Assembly (NCBI RefSeq): GCF_045679555.1
Contig: NC_092094.1
Location: forward strand, 15,700,612-15,764,611
Reading direction: 5' to 3'
Length of the DNA stretch: 64,000 nucleotides
Origin: Salvelinus alpinus
Lineage: Eukaryota; Chordata; Actinopteri; Salmoniformes; Salmonidae
Part shown: one piece after another, positions 8,757-18,644 of the stretch
Position numbering within the stretch: the first letter of the stretch is position 1
How the letters are laid out: each line of letters opens with the position of its first letter
The notes under the pieces: generated by a model
The model's database searches: none
The model's input: the letters and a program-made list of their open reading frames with translations, nothing else
What the model was told of the DNA's origin: nothing
Position numbers and translations under genes: made by a program

Positions 8757-11700
8757 GTAAGTTTTGGACGAAACTGTAGGCTAAATGATTAATAGGGGAC
8801 ATATGATGCAATTGAAAATGATATGAAGATCATTTAATAGTTGTGTGCAATTCTGTAATAGGTTTAGGTCAATTTTAGGCTTACAGAAGTTGAAAATGAT
8901 AACTTTTTTCATTGTGTGATGATTGACAATGGAGGCTTCATTTTTTTATAATGTCAAATATTATTGTTAGGCTAATTGTCCATAGCCTACATTTTGTTAC
9001 AAATAGTGTCTCAAAAACAGTCATCACAATTCAATTTTCATGTCAGACATGAAATCTGTGTGTCTGCCCCTTTCAATTGAACAGAAATTATGTAGTCATA
9101 AATTATGAGTTAACATTTTCTACTATTCCTGGCTAAATAAGTAATACATATTTTTTATAGTCAATAATTCATTTCATTTAACGTATTAGTTTATTTGGAA
9201 ATTGATGAATTTATTAATTCTTTACTTAACCAGGCAAGTTCAGGGGAAAAACAACAGATTTTTACCTTGTGAGCTCGGGGTTTCGACGTTCTATCCACTA
9301 GGCTACCTGCTGCCCCACTACCTGCTGCTAAAAAGGGTGGGTAATGTGGCTGCTAAACTACAGGACCAACAAATTATTTTTGATCACTGTCTTTGTGATA
9401 CTCTTAACTGCAATACTATTCATTGGTGGAAAAAGTACCCAATTGTCATACTTGAGTAAAAGTAAAGATACCTTAATAGAAAATGACTCAAGTAAAAGTG
9501 AAAGTCACCCAGTAAAATCCTACTTGAGTCTAAAAGTATTTGGTTTAAATATACTTAAGTATCAAAAGTAAATGTAATTTGTCAAATATACAGTACCAGT
9601 CAAAAGTTTGGACACACCTACTCATTCCAGGGTTTTTCTTTATTTTTTACAATGTAGAATAATAGTGAAGACATCAAAACTATGAAATAACACATATGGA
9701 ATCATGTAGTAAGCAAAAAAGTGTTGAACAAATCAAAATATATTTTATATTTGAGATTCTTTAAAGTAGCCACCATTTGCCTTGATGACAGCTTTGCACA
9801 CTTCTTGGCATTCTCTCAACCAGCTTCATGAGGTAGTCACCTGGAATGCATTTCAATTAACAGGTGTGTCTTGTTAAAAGTTAATTTGTGGAATTTCTTT
9901 CCTTCTTAATGCGTTTGAGCCAATCAGTTGTGTTGTGACAAGGTCGGGGTGGTATACAGAAGATAGTCCTATTTGGCAAGAACAGCTCAAATAATCGAAG
10001 AGAAACGACAGTCCATCATTACTTTAAGATATGAAGGTCAGTCAATGCGGAAAATTTCAAGAACTTTGAACGCTTCTTCAAGTGCAGTCGCAAAACCGTC
10101 AAGGTCTATGATGAAACTGGTTCTCATGAGGACCGCCACAGGAAAGGAAGACCCAGAGTTACCTCTGCTGCAGAGGATAAGTTAATTTGAGTTACCAGCC
10201 CAAATAAATGCTTCACAGAGTTCAAGTAACAGACACATCTCAACATCAACTGTTCAAAGGAGACTGCGTGAATCAGGCCTTCATGGTCAAATTGATGCAA
10301 AGAAACCACTACTAAAGGACACCAATAATAAGAAGAGACTTGCTTGGGCCAAGAAACACGAGCAATGGACATTAGACCGGCGGAAATCCGTCCTTTGGTC
10401 GGATGAGTCCAGATTTGAGATTTTTGGTTCCAACCACCGTGTCTTTGTGAGACGCAGAGTAGGTGAACGGATGATCTCTGAATGTGTGGTTCCCACCATG
10501 AAGCATGGAGGAGGAGTGATGGTGTGGAGGTGCTTTGCTGGTGACACTGTCTGGGATTTATTTAGAATTCAAGGCACACTTAACCAGCATGGCTACCACA
10601 GCATTCTGCAGCGATACACCATCCCATCTGGTTTGTGCTTAGTGGGACTATCATTTGATTTTCAACAGGACAATGACCCAACACACCTCCAGGCTGTGTA
10701 AGGGCTATTTGACCAAGAAGGAGAGTGATGGAGTGCTGCATCAGATGACCTGGCCTCCACAATCACCCGACCTCAACCCAATTGAGATGGTTTGGGATGA
10801 GTTGGACCACAGAGTGAAGGAAAAGCAGCCAACAAGTGAACAGCATATGTGGGAACTCCTTCAAGACTGTTGGAAAAGCATTCCTCATGAAGAATGCCAA
10901 AAGTGTGTGAAGCTGTCATCAAGGCAAAGGGTGGCAACTGTAAAAAATGTGTTTAACACTTTTAGGTTACTGCATGACTCCATATGTGTTATTTCATAGT
11001 TTTGATGTCTTCACTATTATTCTACAATGTAGAAAATAGTAAAAATAAAGAAAAACCCTTGAATGAGTAGGTGTGTCCAAATGTTTTACTGGTACTGTAT
11101 AAATAAATAAATAACCTTTGCCTCCTTTTTGTCTGTTTCAGGGGACACACACGACAGTTTAGCGACTCCCCCCATTTTGGTCTCTTGTACTCATGTCTGC
11201 AGCAGATGCTGTGCTGAGTTTGTTGAACTATCAGATCTGGAACTACATGTCAGGGATTGCTCTCCCAATCAGTTAGTCCTGATCGTCAATGGTAATGAAG
11301 ATCCAGTGTCGTCTGCTGAAATGTTCCATCTAGCCTTGTCGCCTCGTAAAGCAGTGGAACCAGGCGAAACAGTCAACAACTCTGAAATGGAAGAGTGCGG
11401 TGATCTGTCGGAGGAGAAGTCAGAAGTGAAGGAAGAATCCATGAATGTTTCCAGAACTAAGAATAGCCATTGCCGGCTAGATAGCCCCAGTAGCATCAGT
11501 AGCAGCCGGAAAAGCAGTACTGACAGCATGACTGACATTGTTTCATGTACCTCAGTTCTCCCAATTTCACTACCTCAACCTGGCAGCGATCTGTTGGAAC
11601 ATCAGGGGACATTCTCCTGGTTCAACAGCAATGTCATCTTTGAAAACCTAGAGAGCACTAAAGTGGCAGTGGCCCAGTTTCCCCAGCAGAGCCGATCGGA

Positions 11701-14700
11701 CACCGGCAGCAGTGGCAGCAGTAAGATGGCTGTCTCATCTCTGATGGAACAACTCCTGGCCTTGCAGCTGCATCAGATCCAACAGCTGCAGCTGATTGAT
11801 CAGATTCGTCACCAGGTCTTACTATTTGCTTCCCAGAGGTCTGAGGTATCAGAGACACTGACACAAACACGCATCAGCTGCCCTCAGGTTAGTCTAGCAT
11901 CAACGCAGGCCAGTCAGTTGACAACCCTCAGTTCCCAACTCTCCCAGCAGCTAGCTGCAGCTGCTGGGTTAGCCCAGAGTCTCGCCAGCCAGTCTGCCAG
12001 CATCGGACACTTTAAACGATTAACAGCAAATGTACAATTACCACAGAGCCCCTTTGGAAGGAGTATTGTGCACTCTAGCACTGAACCCTTACAAAGTATA
12101 TGTAAACACATAGCTTCAGCAGTTAGCAAGCCCCACTCTAGAAAGAAGTACACTCCTGCTAGCGGTCTGTACCCTCAACTACATTTTTCAGCCCAAACCA
12201 TAAGGAACTCACCGGCACTTGGCACAGGTATCTCGCTTAACCGATCAAATACACCACGTCTACCTCAGCCACCACCCAGCAATCAAACACTCTCTAGCGC
12301 TGGACCAAGCATTGGCACAATTGTGCAGGACCTGAATGCCTTAAAGGCGCTAGCCGAACAAAGGAAAGGAAAACCACCCAATGTGACTTCTTTCGAACCC
12401 AAAAGCTCTTCCAAAGAGGCTTTCTTTAAACATAAATGCAGGTTTTGCTCTAAGGTTTTTGGGAGTGACAGTGCCTTACAGATCCATTTGCGATCCCACA
12501 CTGGGGAGAGGCCATACAAGTGCAACATCTGCGGGAATCGTTTCTCCACCCGTGGGAACTTGAAGGTACACTTCCAGCGGCACAAAGAGAGGTTCCCCCA
12601 TATCCAAATGAACCCTTACCCTGTTCCAGAACACCTGGACAACATCCCAACCAGCACAGGAATCCCTTATGGCATGTCTATGCCACCAGAAAAAACAGTT
12701 ACATGCTGGCAAGATAGTAAACCATCCCTAGCCACCTTGACTACTTCTGTAGGCCTGTTGCTCCAAACTGGATCACCCAACTTACCCTTTCTCATCAAGA
12801 AAGAGGAGCAGCCTGTTTCAATAACTGCATATTCCAGTCCAGTTGTACGTGATTCATCTAGTGCAGTAAAGTCTACCAAGAGCGTAGACTTGATAGAGGC
12901 TGGAAAAGTCCCAACGTTCCCCACCATGAATCTGAAAACAGACAACGTTATACCTCCCTTGACCTTTAGCTCGAAGATGAGCTCCACAACAGAAAGATCA
13001 GCTGACTATGTATCTGCCAATGTCACTTCCATCAGCACAAATCCCATCAAGTTGGAGCAGTTCAAGACCAAACATCCCTTCAGAGGAGGAGTCCTTGATC
13101 CCATGCAGACATCAGAGACCTTGAAACTCCAGCAGCTGGTTGAGAACATTGACAAGAAGGTGACAGACCCCAATGAGTGCGTCATTTGCAACCGCATACT
13201 CAGTTGTCAGAGCGCCCTCAAGATGCACTACATCACCCACACAGGAGAGCGGCCCTTCAGATGTAAAGTGTGCGGACGGGCGTTCTCCACCAAAGGGAAC
13301 CTGAAGACGCACCATGCGGTTCATCGCACCACACCGCCACTGAGGGTCCACCACTCCTGCCCTATCTGCCATAGGAAGTTCACTAACGCTGTTGTCCTTC
13401 AGCAGCACATCCGCATGCATATGGGTTGCCAGATTCCCAACACCCCTCTCTCTGAACAGAACTACCCAATGTCAATGGAGTCTGATGGAGGTTCAATAGA
13501 TGAGAGGAAATTAGAAGAGTTGGAGAACCCTTCTGATGATATAGACTTCAATGACAGTGGGATCGCAGGCATGTCTAGGTTTAATAACTCCTCGTCCGGC
13601 AGCATATCTTCCTCTCCATCTGATAGTACAGAAGCAGGCTCCTCTGATGCCGAAAGGACAACTAACTATCATAGGCCAGTGGAGGAGAAGCAGGTCAACT
13701 GGCTTAAGTCAAAGGGAATGGCTAAAGAGGATCAGAAGGTCTATGACTCGTCATCTCTTGGAGGTGACCGAAGTGGTAGGAGCCTTGCTGTTTCTGAGAA
13801 TACCGTTGACAAGCAGTCTCTTTCCCAAAGCAAGAGTGTTCCAGTATGTTCTAGCCACACAAGCTTTGAGGAAATGTACCAGAAAGCTTTATCCCAGGCA
13901 CATATCACTGGCACTGGTCCACTGGTGTCCCTTGACCACCTAAAATCTTTAAACCCACTGAAGGATCCTACTAACATGGTCTACACTTTCCGTGAACAAC
14001 TAGGCATATTCAAGAACACTGAATGTGATATTTGTGGTAAGACCTTTGCCTGCCAAAGTGCCTTGGACATCCATTATCGAAGCCATACCAGGGAGAGACC
14101 ATTTATTTGTACAGTGTGCAACAGAGGGTTTTCCACCAAGGGGAACCTCAAGCAGCACATGCTAACACATCAGATGAGGGACCTGCCATCCCAGTTGTTT
14201 GAGCCCACCACTCCCAGCCTTGCCTCCAGCCCCAACAACTCTGTACATCCTCTGAGCTCCCAAATGATCAAGACAGAAGTGAACAGTTTCCTGGGTAGTG
14301 CCCGCTATGGGGTACCAAGGGATCTTCTAGGCAGTTTGAGTTTGAGGACGTCCTCTGCCTCTTCCTCCCCAGCGCTTGCCACCCCGCCACCTCGACGGAC
14401 TCCCAAGCAGCATTACTGCCACACTTGTGGGAAAACCTTCTCTTCTTCTAGTGCCCTGCAAATCCACGAGAGGACTCACACTGGGGAGAAGCCGTTTGCC
14501 TGCACTGTCTGTGGTCGGGCATTCACCACCAAAGGGAATCTGAAGGTACATTCCACTTTTACACTTATGAAATAGGGTTTAGAGAGATTGTCAAGAAACA
14601 AAATGTGAAAACTGTGAAAGAGATGGACACTTGATATAAAATCATGCAAAGTTCAGCTTTTTTTTTCTTCATTAATTCAGTATATATAATTTAGAAAACC

Positions 14701-15412
14701 CAGAACGGAAATCTTGCGCCAGTTACTCGATTCAAGTCTATGGGCCAAATGTCCCCTCCCGTTCCGAATTTCAAAAGATGCTCACACCTGCTAAATCTTA
14801 ATCTTAATCTTCCAACTAATCAGTGGCGAAAAGAAAGTTCATCGGAACAACTGTTGCTTGTTAGTCTTCTGACAGATGTTACGATACCATTTATGTTACG
14901 TACTCTGTCCACGAGAAATGTAGTATATCGAACCATTTGTCTTCATAAAAGGAGTGTGACTCACCATTGCTCTCTTCCCCATGTAGGTCCATATGGGAAC
15001 TCACATGTGGTGTAGCACCCCCACCAGGCGAGGACGCAGACTGTCTGTGGACGGACCATTGACGTTTATGGGAACTCATCCTGTGAAGCTACCAGAGCCT
15101 CCCCAGAGGCCAGACATTAGGTCCAGTAATGGAGACTCCTTTTTTATCTGGAACCACTGTACAGACTCCTTCTCCAAGAACTTGGCCATGAGGACCAATG
15201 ATATCTCAGTCGGAGGTGGGCCTTACCTCTCTGGACCAATGGGGCATGGGGCCAGCTCACCCATAGGGGGCGTAAATGTTGGTCGGGACAAATTTCACCA
15301 TACAGAACACAATGCTGCTCTTGCGCTGCCTGGTAAAGATGATACCAAAAGAGCGACTCACTTCTGTTTCACTCGTTTGATAGATGAGAGGAAGGAAATG
15401 ATTACAAATTAA
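8684..15412 (+). CDS. sall1: Sall1, spalt-like multi-zinc-finger transcriptional repressor (three exons)
   Basis: Join of 8684-8756, 11142-14545 and 14987-15412: 3903 bases, 1300 residues; human SALL1 is about 1324. The N-terminus [11 protein letters not shown] is the conserved SALL motif that recruits the NuRD corepressor. Then come a C2HC finger (near residues 44-66), a glutamine-rich oligomerisation stretch (near 223-250), and paired C2H2 fingers at about 455-505, 701-752 (with an extra finger at about 761-785), 983-1035 and 1114-1166. The pairs keep the SALL signatures [15 protein letters not shown] and FSTKGNLK. An IKTE SUMO-type site lies near 1066. It acts in the nucleus as a developmental repressor. 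Intron phases (1, then 0) keep the frame. Neighbouring rbl2 and overall match favour sall1 over sall3 or sall4. No disabling mutation is seen. Confidence 0.95.
9199..9590. repeat. SINE and MITE remnants in sall1 intron 1
   Basis: 9207-9316 resembles a minus-strand HpaI-type SINE fragment (ACTTAACCAGGCAAGTTCAG, then TAGGCTACCTGCTGCCCC). 9425-9575 is rich in ACTTGAGTA/ACTTAAGTA motifs (for example AGTACCCAATTGTCATACTT), typical of a dispersed fish MITE. Neither has clear target-site duplications. No coding content. Confidence 0.55.
9591..11097 (+). mobile_element. Full-length Tc1-like transposon in sall1 intron 1
   Basis: Inverted terminal sequences CAGTACCAGTCAAAAGTTTG (left) and its complement (right, ...TTTTACTGGTACTG) are flanked by TA at 9589-9590 and 11098-11099, the Tc1 target duplication. 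Length 1507 bp. It lies in the sense orientation, 44 bases upstream of the sall1 exon 2 acceptor. The two ends look largely intact, so it could be mobilised in trans if a matching transposase exists. Confidence 0.9.
9973..10999 (+). pseudogene. Broken Tc1 transposase
   Basis: Pieces of one transposase lie in different frames: an N-terminal DNA-binding part (9973-10185, with [20 protein letters not shown]), a part around the first catalytic aspartate (near 10380-10420, [13 protein letters not shown]-like), a middle part (10447-10701, with [13 protein letters not shown] and FQQDNDPTH) and a C-terminal part (10655-10999, with [14 protein letters not shown]). The D, D and E regions are all recognisable, but frameshifts and stops (for example after [11 protein letters not shown]) disable the gene. 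Confidence 0.88.
11142..14545 (+). CDS. sall1: sall1 coding exon 2 (main zinc-finger exon)
   Basis: The acceptor TCTGTTTCAG precedes GGGACAC, and the exon ends ...CTGAAG before the donor GTACAT. It carries the C2HC finger, the glutamine-rich stretch and nearly all C2H2 fingers. Reading through the donor would give a seven-residue extension and a stop (14573-14575). That is an artefact, because the conserved finger continues in exon 3. Confidence 0.95.
14987..15412 (+). CDS. sall1: sall1 coding exon 3
   Basis: The acceptor TTCCCCATGTAG is followed by VHMGTHMW, which completes the last finger. Next comes [11 protein letters not shown], a conserved SALL1 tail motif, and the conserved C-terminus [14 protein letters not shown], comparable with the human ending FTRFVEDSKEIVTS. 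The stop is TAA at 15410-15412. Intron 2 is only 441 bp. Confidence 0.95.
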   Translation, partial: VHMGTHMWCSTPTRRGRRLSVDGPLTFMGTHPVKLPEPPQRPDIRSSNGDSFFIWNHCTDSFSKNLAMRTNDISVGGGPYLSGPMGHGASSPIGGVNVGRDKFHHTEHNAALALPGKDDTKRATHFCFTRLIDERKEMITN

Positions 15413-15610
15413 AGAGACTGAATATTATCTTAGGAGGAAATGAACTGCGATGTTGGAATAAACTGAGTTTTTAGGAGTTTGTATATAAATGATAATAACC
15501 TTATTTGGAGTCAAGTGGCTAGGAAAGTCTCCTTGCTTTTCAGTGTGCTTATTAGAGTTGGACTATTTTTATTACCTATTCACATGGGTAGAGTAGCATA
15601 CTGGTTGTGT
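15413..15610 (+). other. sall1 3' UTR (proximal part)
   Basis: AT-rich sequence follows the stop codon. A canonical AATAAA at 15457-15462 is a candidate proximal polyadenylation signal. Unique-looking AT-rich text resumes beyond the transposon insertions (18646 onward) and carries another AATAAA at 19582-19587, so a longer 3' UTR interrupted by mobile DNA is possible. Transcript data would be needed to choose. Confidence 0.5.
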
Positions 15611-16943
15611 ACAGATGTAGGGTCTTAATTTGAGCCAGTTTGCTTCCTGCAGCGACAGGAAATTTGAATTATTATGTGGATCATAATTAATGGACATTTT
15701 TTGTAGGGGTTGATAGGGCAAAAACGTTCAAATAGCTCTTCGTTAACTGTTGCTTGGTGTTATCAACAATCATCAGCACCGGCCTGTACCCTACCTGGCC
15801 TAAGCTCTCTCCTGGCCCCTTACACTAAGTCTGCATTTGTCCTGCTAGGTGACCTAAACTGGGACATGCTTAAACAACCTGACCAAGTCCTCAAGTAATG
15901 GGACTCCCTACATCTTTCTCAGTTTATTACTAATCCCACAAGGTATGACTCCAAACACCCAGAAAAGGCTACTCTCCTTGATGTTATCCTCACAAATAAT
16001 CTTGATAGGTATCAAGATGGTGTTTTCTGTAATGACCTTAGTGGTCACTGTTTTACAGCCTGTATTTGTAATGACTGCTCAGTGAAACGACCTGTCCTAA
16101 TTTGTCATAGACGCTTGCTAAAAAACTTCCATCATGACCTGTCCTGGTACAGAATCAGCTTGATCCTCTCTATCGAAGACGATTGGACCTTCTTTTTTGA
16201 TATTTTCAGTGATATTGTTAACAAACACGTCACTATACAGAAAATGAGAATTAAAAACAGGTTCAGCCCCTGGTTCGACCTTGATCTTGCAGAGTTACTT
16301 CACCTCAAGGCTTGGCACACGCATACTCAGGCTGACTGGCTCTCTTTCAGGCAAATGAGAAATAAGTGCACTCAGGCCTTCGGGAAACCAAAGTTAGTTA
16401 CTTTAAGCAGCAGTTCTCTCTCTGTGGGTCTAACATCAAGAAGTTCTGGAAAACGGTTAAAGACCTGGAGAATAAACCTTCCTCCTTACAGCTGTCCATG
16501 TCCCTTAAAGTTGATGTGGTTGTTACTGACAAGAAGCACATTGTTCAGCTTTTTAATCACCACTTCATTAAGTCAGGATTCCTATTTGACTCAGCCATGC
16601 CTCCTTGCCCGTCCAACATTTACTAATCTCCCAACCCTTCTAATGCTACTAGCCCCGATGCTCCTCCCTCTTTTCCCCCTGCCCCGCTACAAAGCTTCTG
16701 CCTGCAGGCGGTCTGCTAAAGGAGCTCCTTAAACTTGACCCCCAAAAAACATCTGGGTCAGATGGTTTAGACCCTTTCTTCTTTAAGGTTGCTGCCCCTA
16801 TAATCGCCAAGCCTATCTCTGACCTTTTTAACCTGCCTCTCCTCTCTGGGGAGGTTCCCATTGCTTGGAAGGCAGCCACGGTTCGTCCTTTATTTAAAGG
16901 GGGAGATCAAGCTGATCCTAACTGTTATAGGCCTATTTCTATT

Positions 16944-17783
16944 TTGCCCCGTTTATCAAAAGTGTTGGAAAAACATGGCAATAATCAACTGACTGGCTTT
17001 CTTGATGTCTATAGTCTTCTCTCTGGTATACAATCTGGTTTCCGCTCAGGTTATGGATGTGTCACTGCAACCTTAAATATCTTCAATGATGTCAGCATTG
17101 CCCTTGATTCTAAGCAATGTTGTGCTGCTATTGACTTGGCCAAAGCTTTTGATACGGTAGACCATTCCATTCTTGTGGGCCGGCTAAGGAGTATTGGTGT
17201 CTCTGAGGGGTCTTTAGCCTGGTTTGCTAACTACCTCTCTCAAAGAATGCAGTGTATAAAGTCAGAACATCTGCTGTCTCAGCCACTGCCTGTCACCAAG
17301 GGTGTACACCAAGGCTCGTTCCTAGGCCCCACGCTCTTCTCAATTTACATCAACAACATAGCTCAGGCAGTAGGAAGATCTCTCATCCATTTATATGCAG
17401 ATGATACAGTATTATACTCAGCTGGCCCCTCCCCGTATTTTGTGTTAAGCGCTTCACAACAAAGCTTTCTTAGTGTCAAACAAGCTTTCTCTACCCTTAA
17501 CCTTGTTCTGAACACCGCCAAAACAAAGGTCATGTGGTTTGGTAAGAAGAATGCCCCTCTCCCCACAGGTGTGATTACTACCCCTGAGGGTTTAGAGCTT
17601 GAGGTAGTCACCTCATACAAGTACTTGGGAGTATGGCTAGATAGTACATTGTCCTTCTCTCAGCACATATCAAAGCTGCAGGCTAAAGTTAAATCTAGAC
17701 TTGGTTTCCTCTATCGTAATCTCTCCTCTTTCACCCCAGCTGCCAAACTAACCCTGATTCAGATGACCATCCTCCCATGCTAG
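16944..17783 (+). pseudogene. Reverse transcriptase fragment of the LINE-A element
   Basis: 279 residues cover RT core motifs: QSGFRSGYGCVTATL, AAIDLAKAFDTVDHSIL, VTKGVHQGSFLGPTLFSIYI and the catalytic box YADDTVLY (near 17393-17416), then YLGVWLD. The ORF is cut by a stop, and the C-terminal domain continues in another frame at 17777-18238 (LLMLIYKTLLGLTPPYL-like). Upstream endonuclease parts are in yet other frames. Inactive. Confidence 0.85.
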
Positions 17784-18238
17784 ATTACAGAGACGTAATT
17801 TATAGATTGGCAGGTAAGGGTGCTCTGGAGCTGCTAGATGTTCTTTACCATTCGGCCATCAAATTTGCCACCAATGCTCCTTATAGGACACACCACTGCA
17901 CTCTATACTCTTCTGTAAACTGGTCATCTCTGTATACCCTTCGCAAGACCCACTGGTTGATGCTTATTTATAAAACCCTCTTAGGCCTCACTCCCCCCTA
18001 TCTGAGACATCTACTGCAGCCCTCATCCTCCATATACAACACCCATTCTGCCAGTCACATACTGTTAAAGGTCCCCAAAGCACACACATCCCTGGGTCGC
18101 TCGTCTTTTCAGTTCACTGCAGCTAGCGACTGGAACAAGCTGCAACAAACACTCAAACTGGACAGTTTTATCTCAATCTTTTCATTCAAAGACTCAATCA
18201 TGGACACTCTTACTGACAGTTGTGGCTGCTTTGCGTGA
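17777..18238 (+). pseudogene. C-terminal part of the LINE-A ORF2 protein
   Basis: Contains LTPPYLRHLLQPSSSIYNTH, KVPKAHTSLGRSSFQF and SDWNKLQQTLKLDSF. It closely matches the minus-strand copy at 3795-4277 and more distantly 60870-61262. It is out of frame with the RT segment just upstream. Confidence 0.8.
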
Positions 18239-18644
18239 TGTATTGTTGTCTCTATGTTTGTAAACTGTGCTGCTGCCATGTTGTGTTGCTGCCATGTTGT
18301 TGTCATGTTGTGTTGCTGCCTTGCTATGTTGTTGTCTTAGGTCTCTCTTTATGTAGTGATTTTGATTTTGATTTTTAATCCCAGCCCCCATCCCCACAGG
18401 AGGCCTTTTGACTTTCGGTAGGCCGTCAGTGTAGATAAGAATTTGTTCTTAACTGACTTGCCTAGTTAAATAAAGGTTAAATAAATTAAATAAAACATTT
18501 TTTAAAAGTCTGACATTTTAAAGTGGAAATTACAAACTTTAGAAGCGTTTTAAAACCTTGAATACACTACAAGTTTGCGTTTCCTGCTGATCAGGAAAAT
18601 TCTCAGCAACAAAAGAGTGATCAAATTAAAATCCTATAATCTGC

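Larger units (their letters stand above)
15745..18495 (+). mobile_element. LINE-A family non-LTR retrotransposon, 5' truncated and decayed
   Basis: It contains the endonuclease C-terminal motif LLGDLNWDML, linker text and a reverse transcriptase, then a tail ending GAATTTGTTCTTAACTGACT, TTGCCTAGTTAAATAAAGGT. That tail is the same as the 3' end of the HpaI SINEs in this window. Frameshifts and stops break the ORF into at least five pieces. Clade is the CR1/L2/jockey group; I cannot place it more finely by eye. Confidence 0.8.
15611..18644. mobile_element. TIR element (MITE-like) split by a LINE
   Basis: The left end ACAGATGTAGGGTCTTAATT and right end TCAAATTAAAATCCTATAAT form imperfect inverted repeats. 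Flanking internal text (AATTATTATGTGGATCATAA on the left; AAAGTGGAAATTACAAACTT and TTCTCAGCAACAAAAGAGTG on the right) belongs to a dispersed salmonid repeat; a related copy lies at 41706-42347. The middle, about 15745-18495, is a LINE. No transposase is encoded, so it is non-autonomous. Confidence 0.65.

Noticed and set aside
11129-11141. TTG start for a large ORF before the sall1 zinc-finger exon
   Set aside because: It lies in the intron polypyrimidine tract; the acceptor AG at 11140-11141 and exon 1 [11 protein letters not shown] explain the frame.
14546-14575. C-terminal end of sall1 as read straight from the genomic frame
   Set aside because: A GT donor interrupts a conserved zinc finger, which continues in exon 3; the stop is intronic.
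8684-15412. sall3 or sall4 instead of sall1
   Set aside because: The conserved C-terminus, the extra finger after the second pair and the neighbouring rbl2 gene fit sall1 best.
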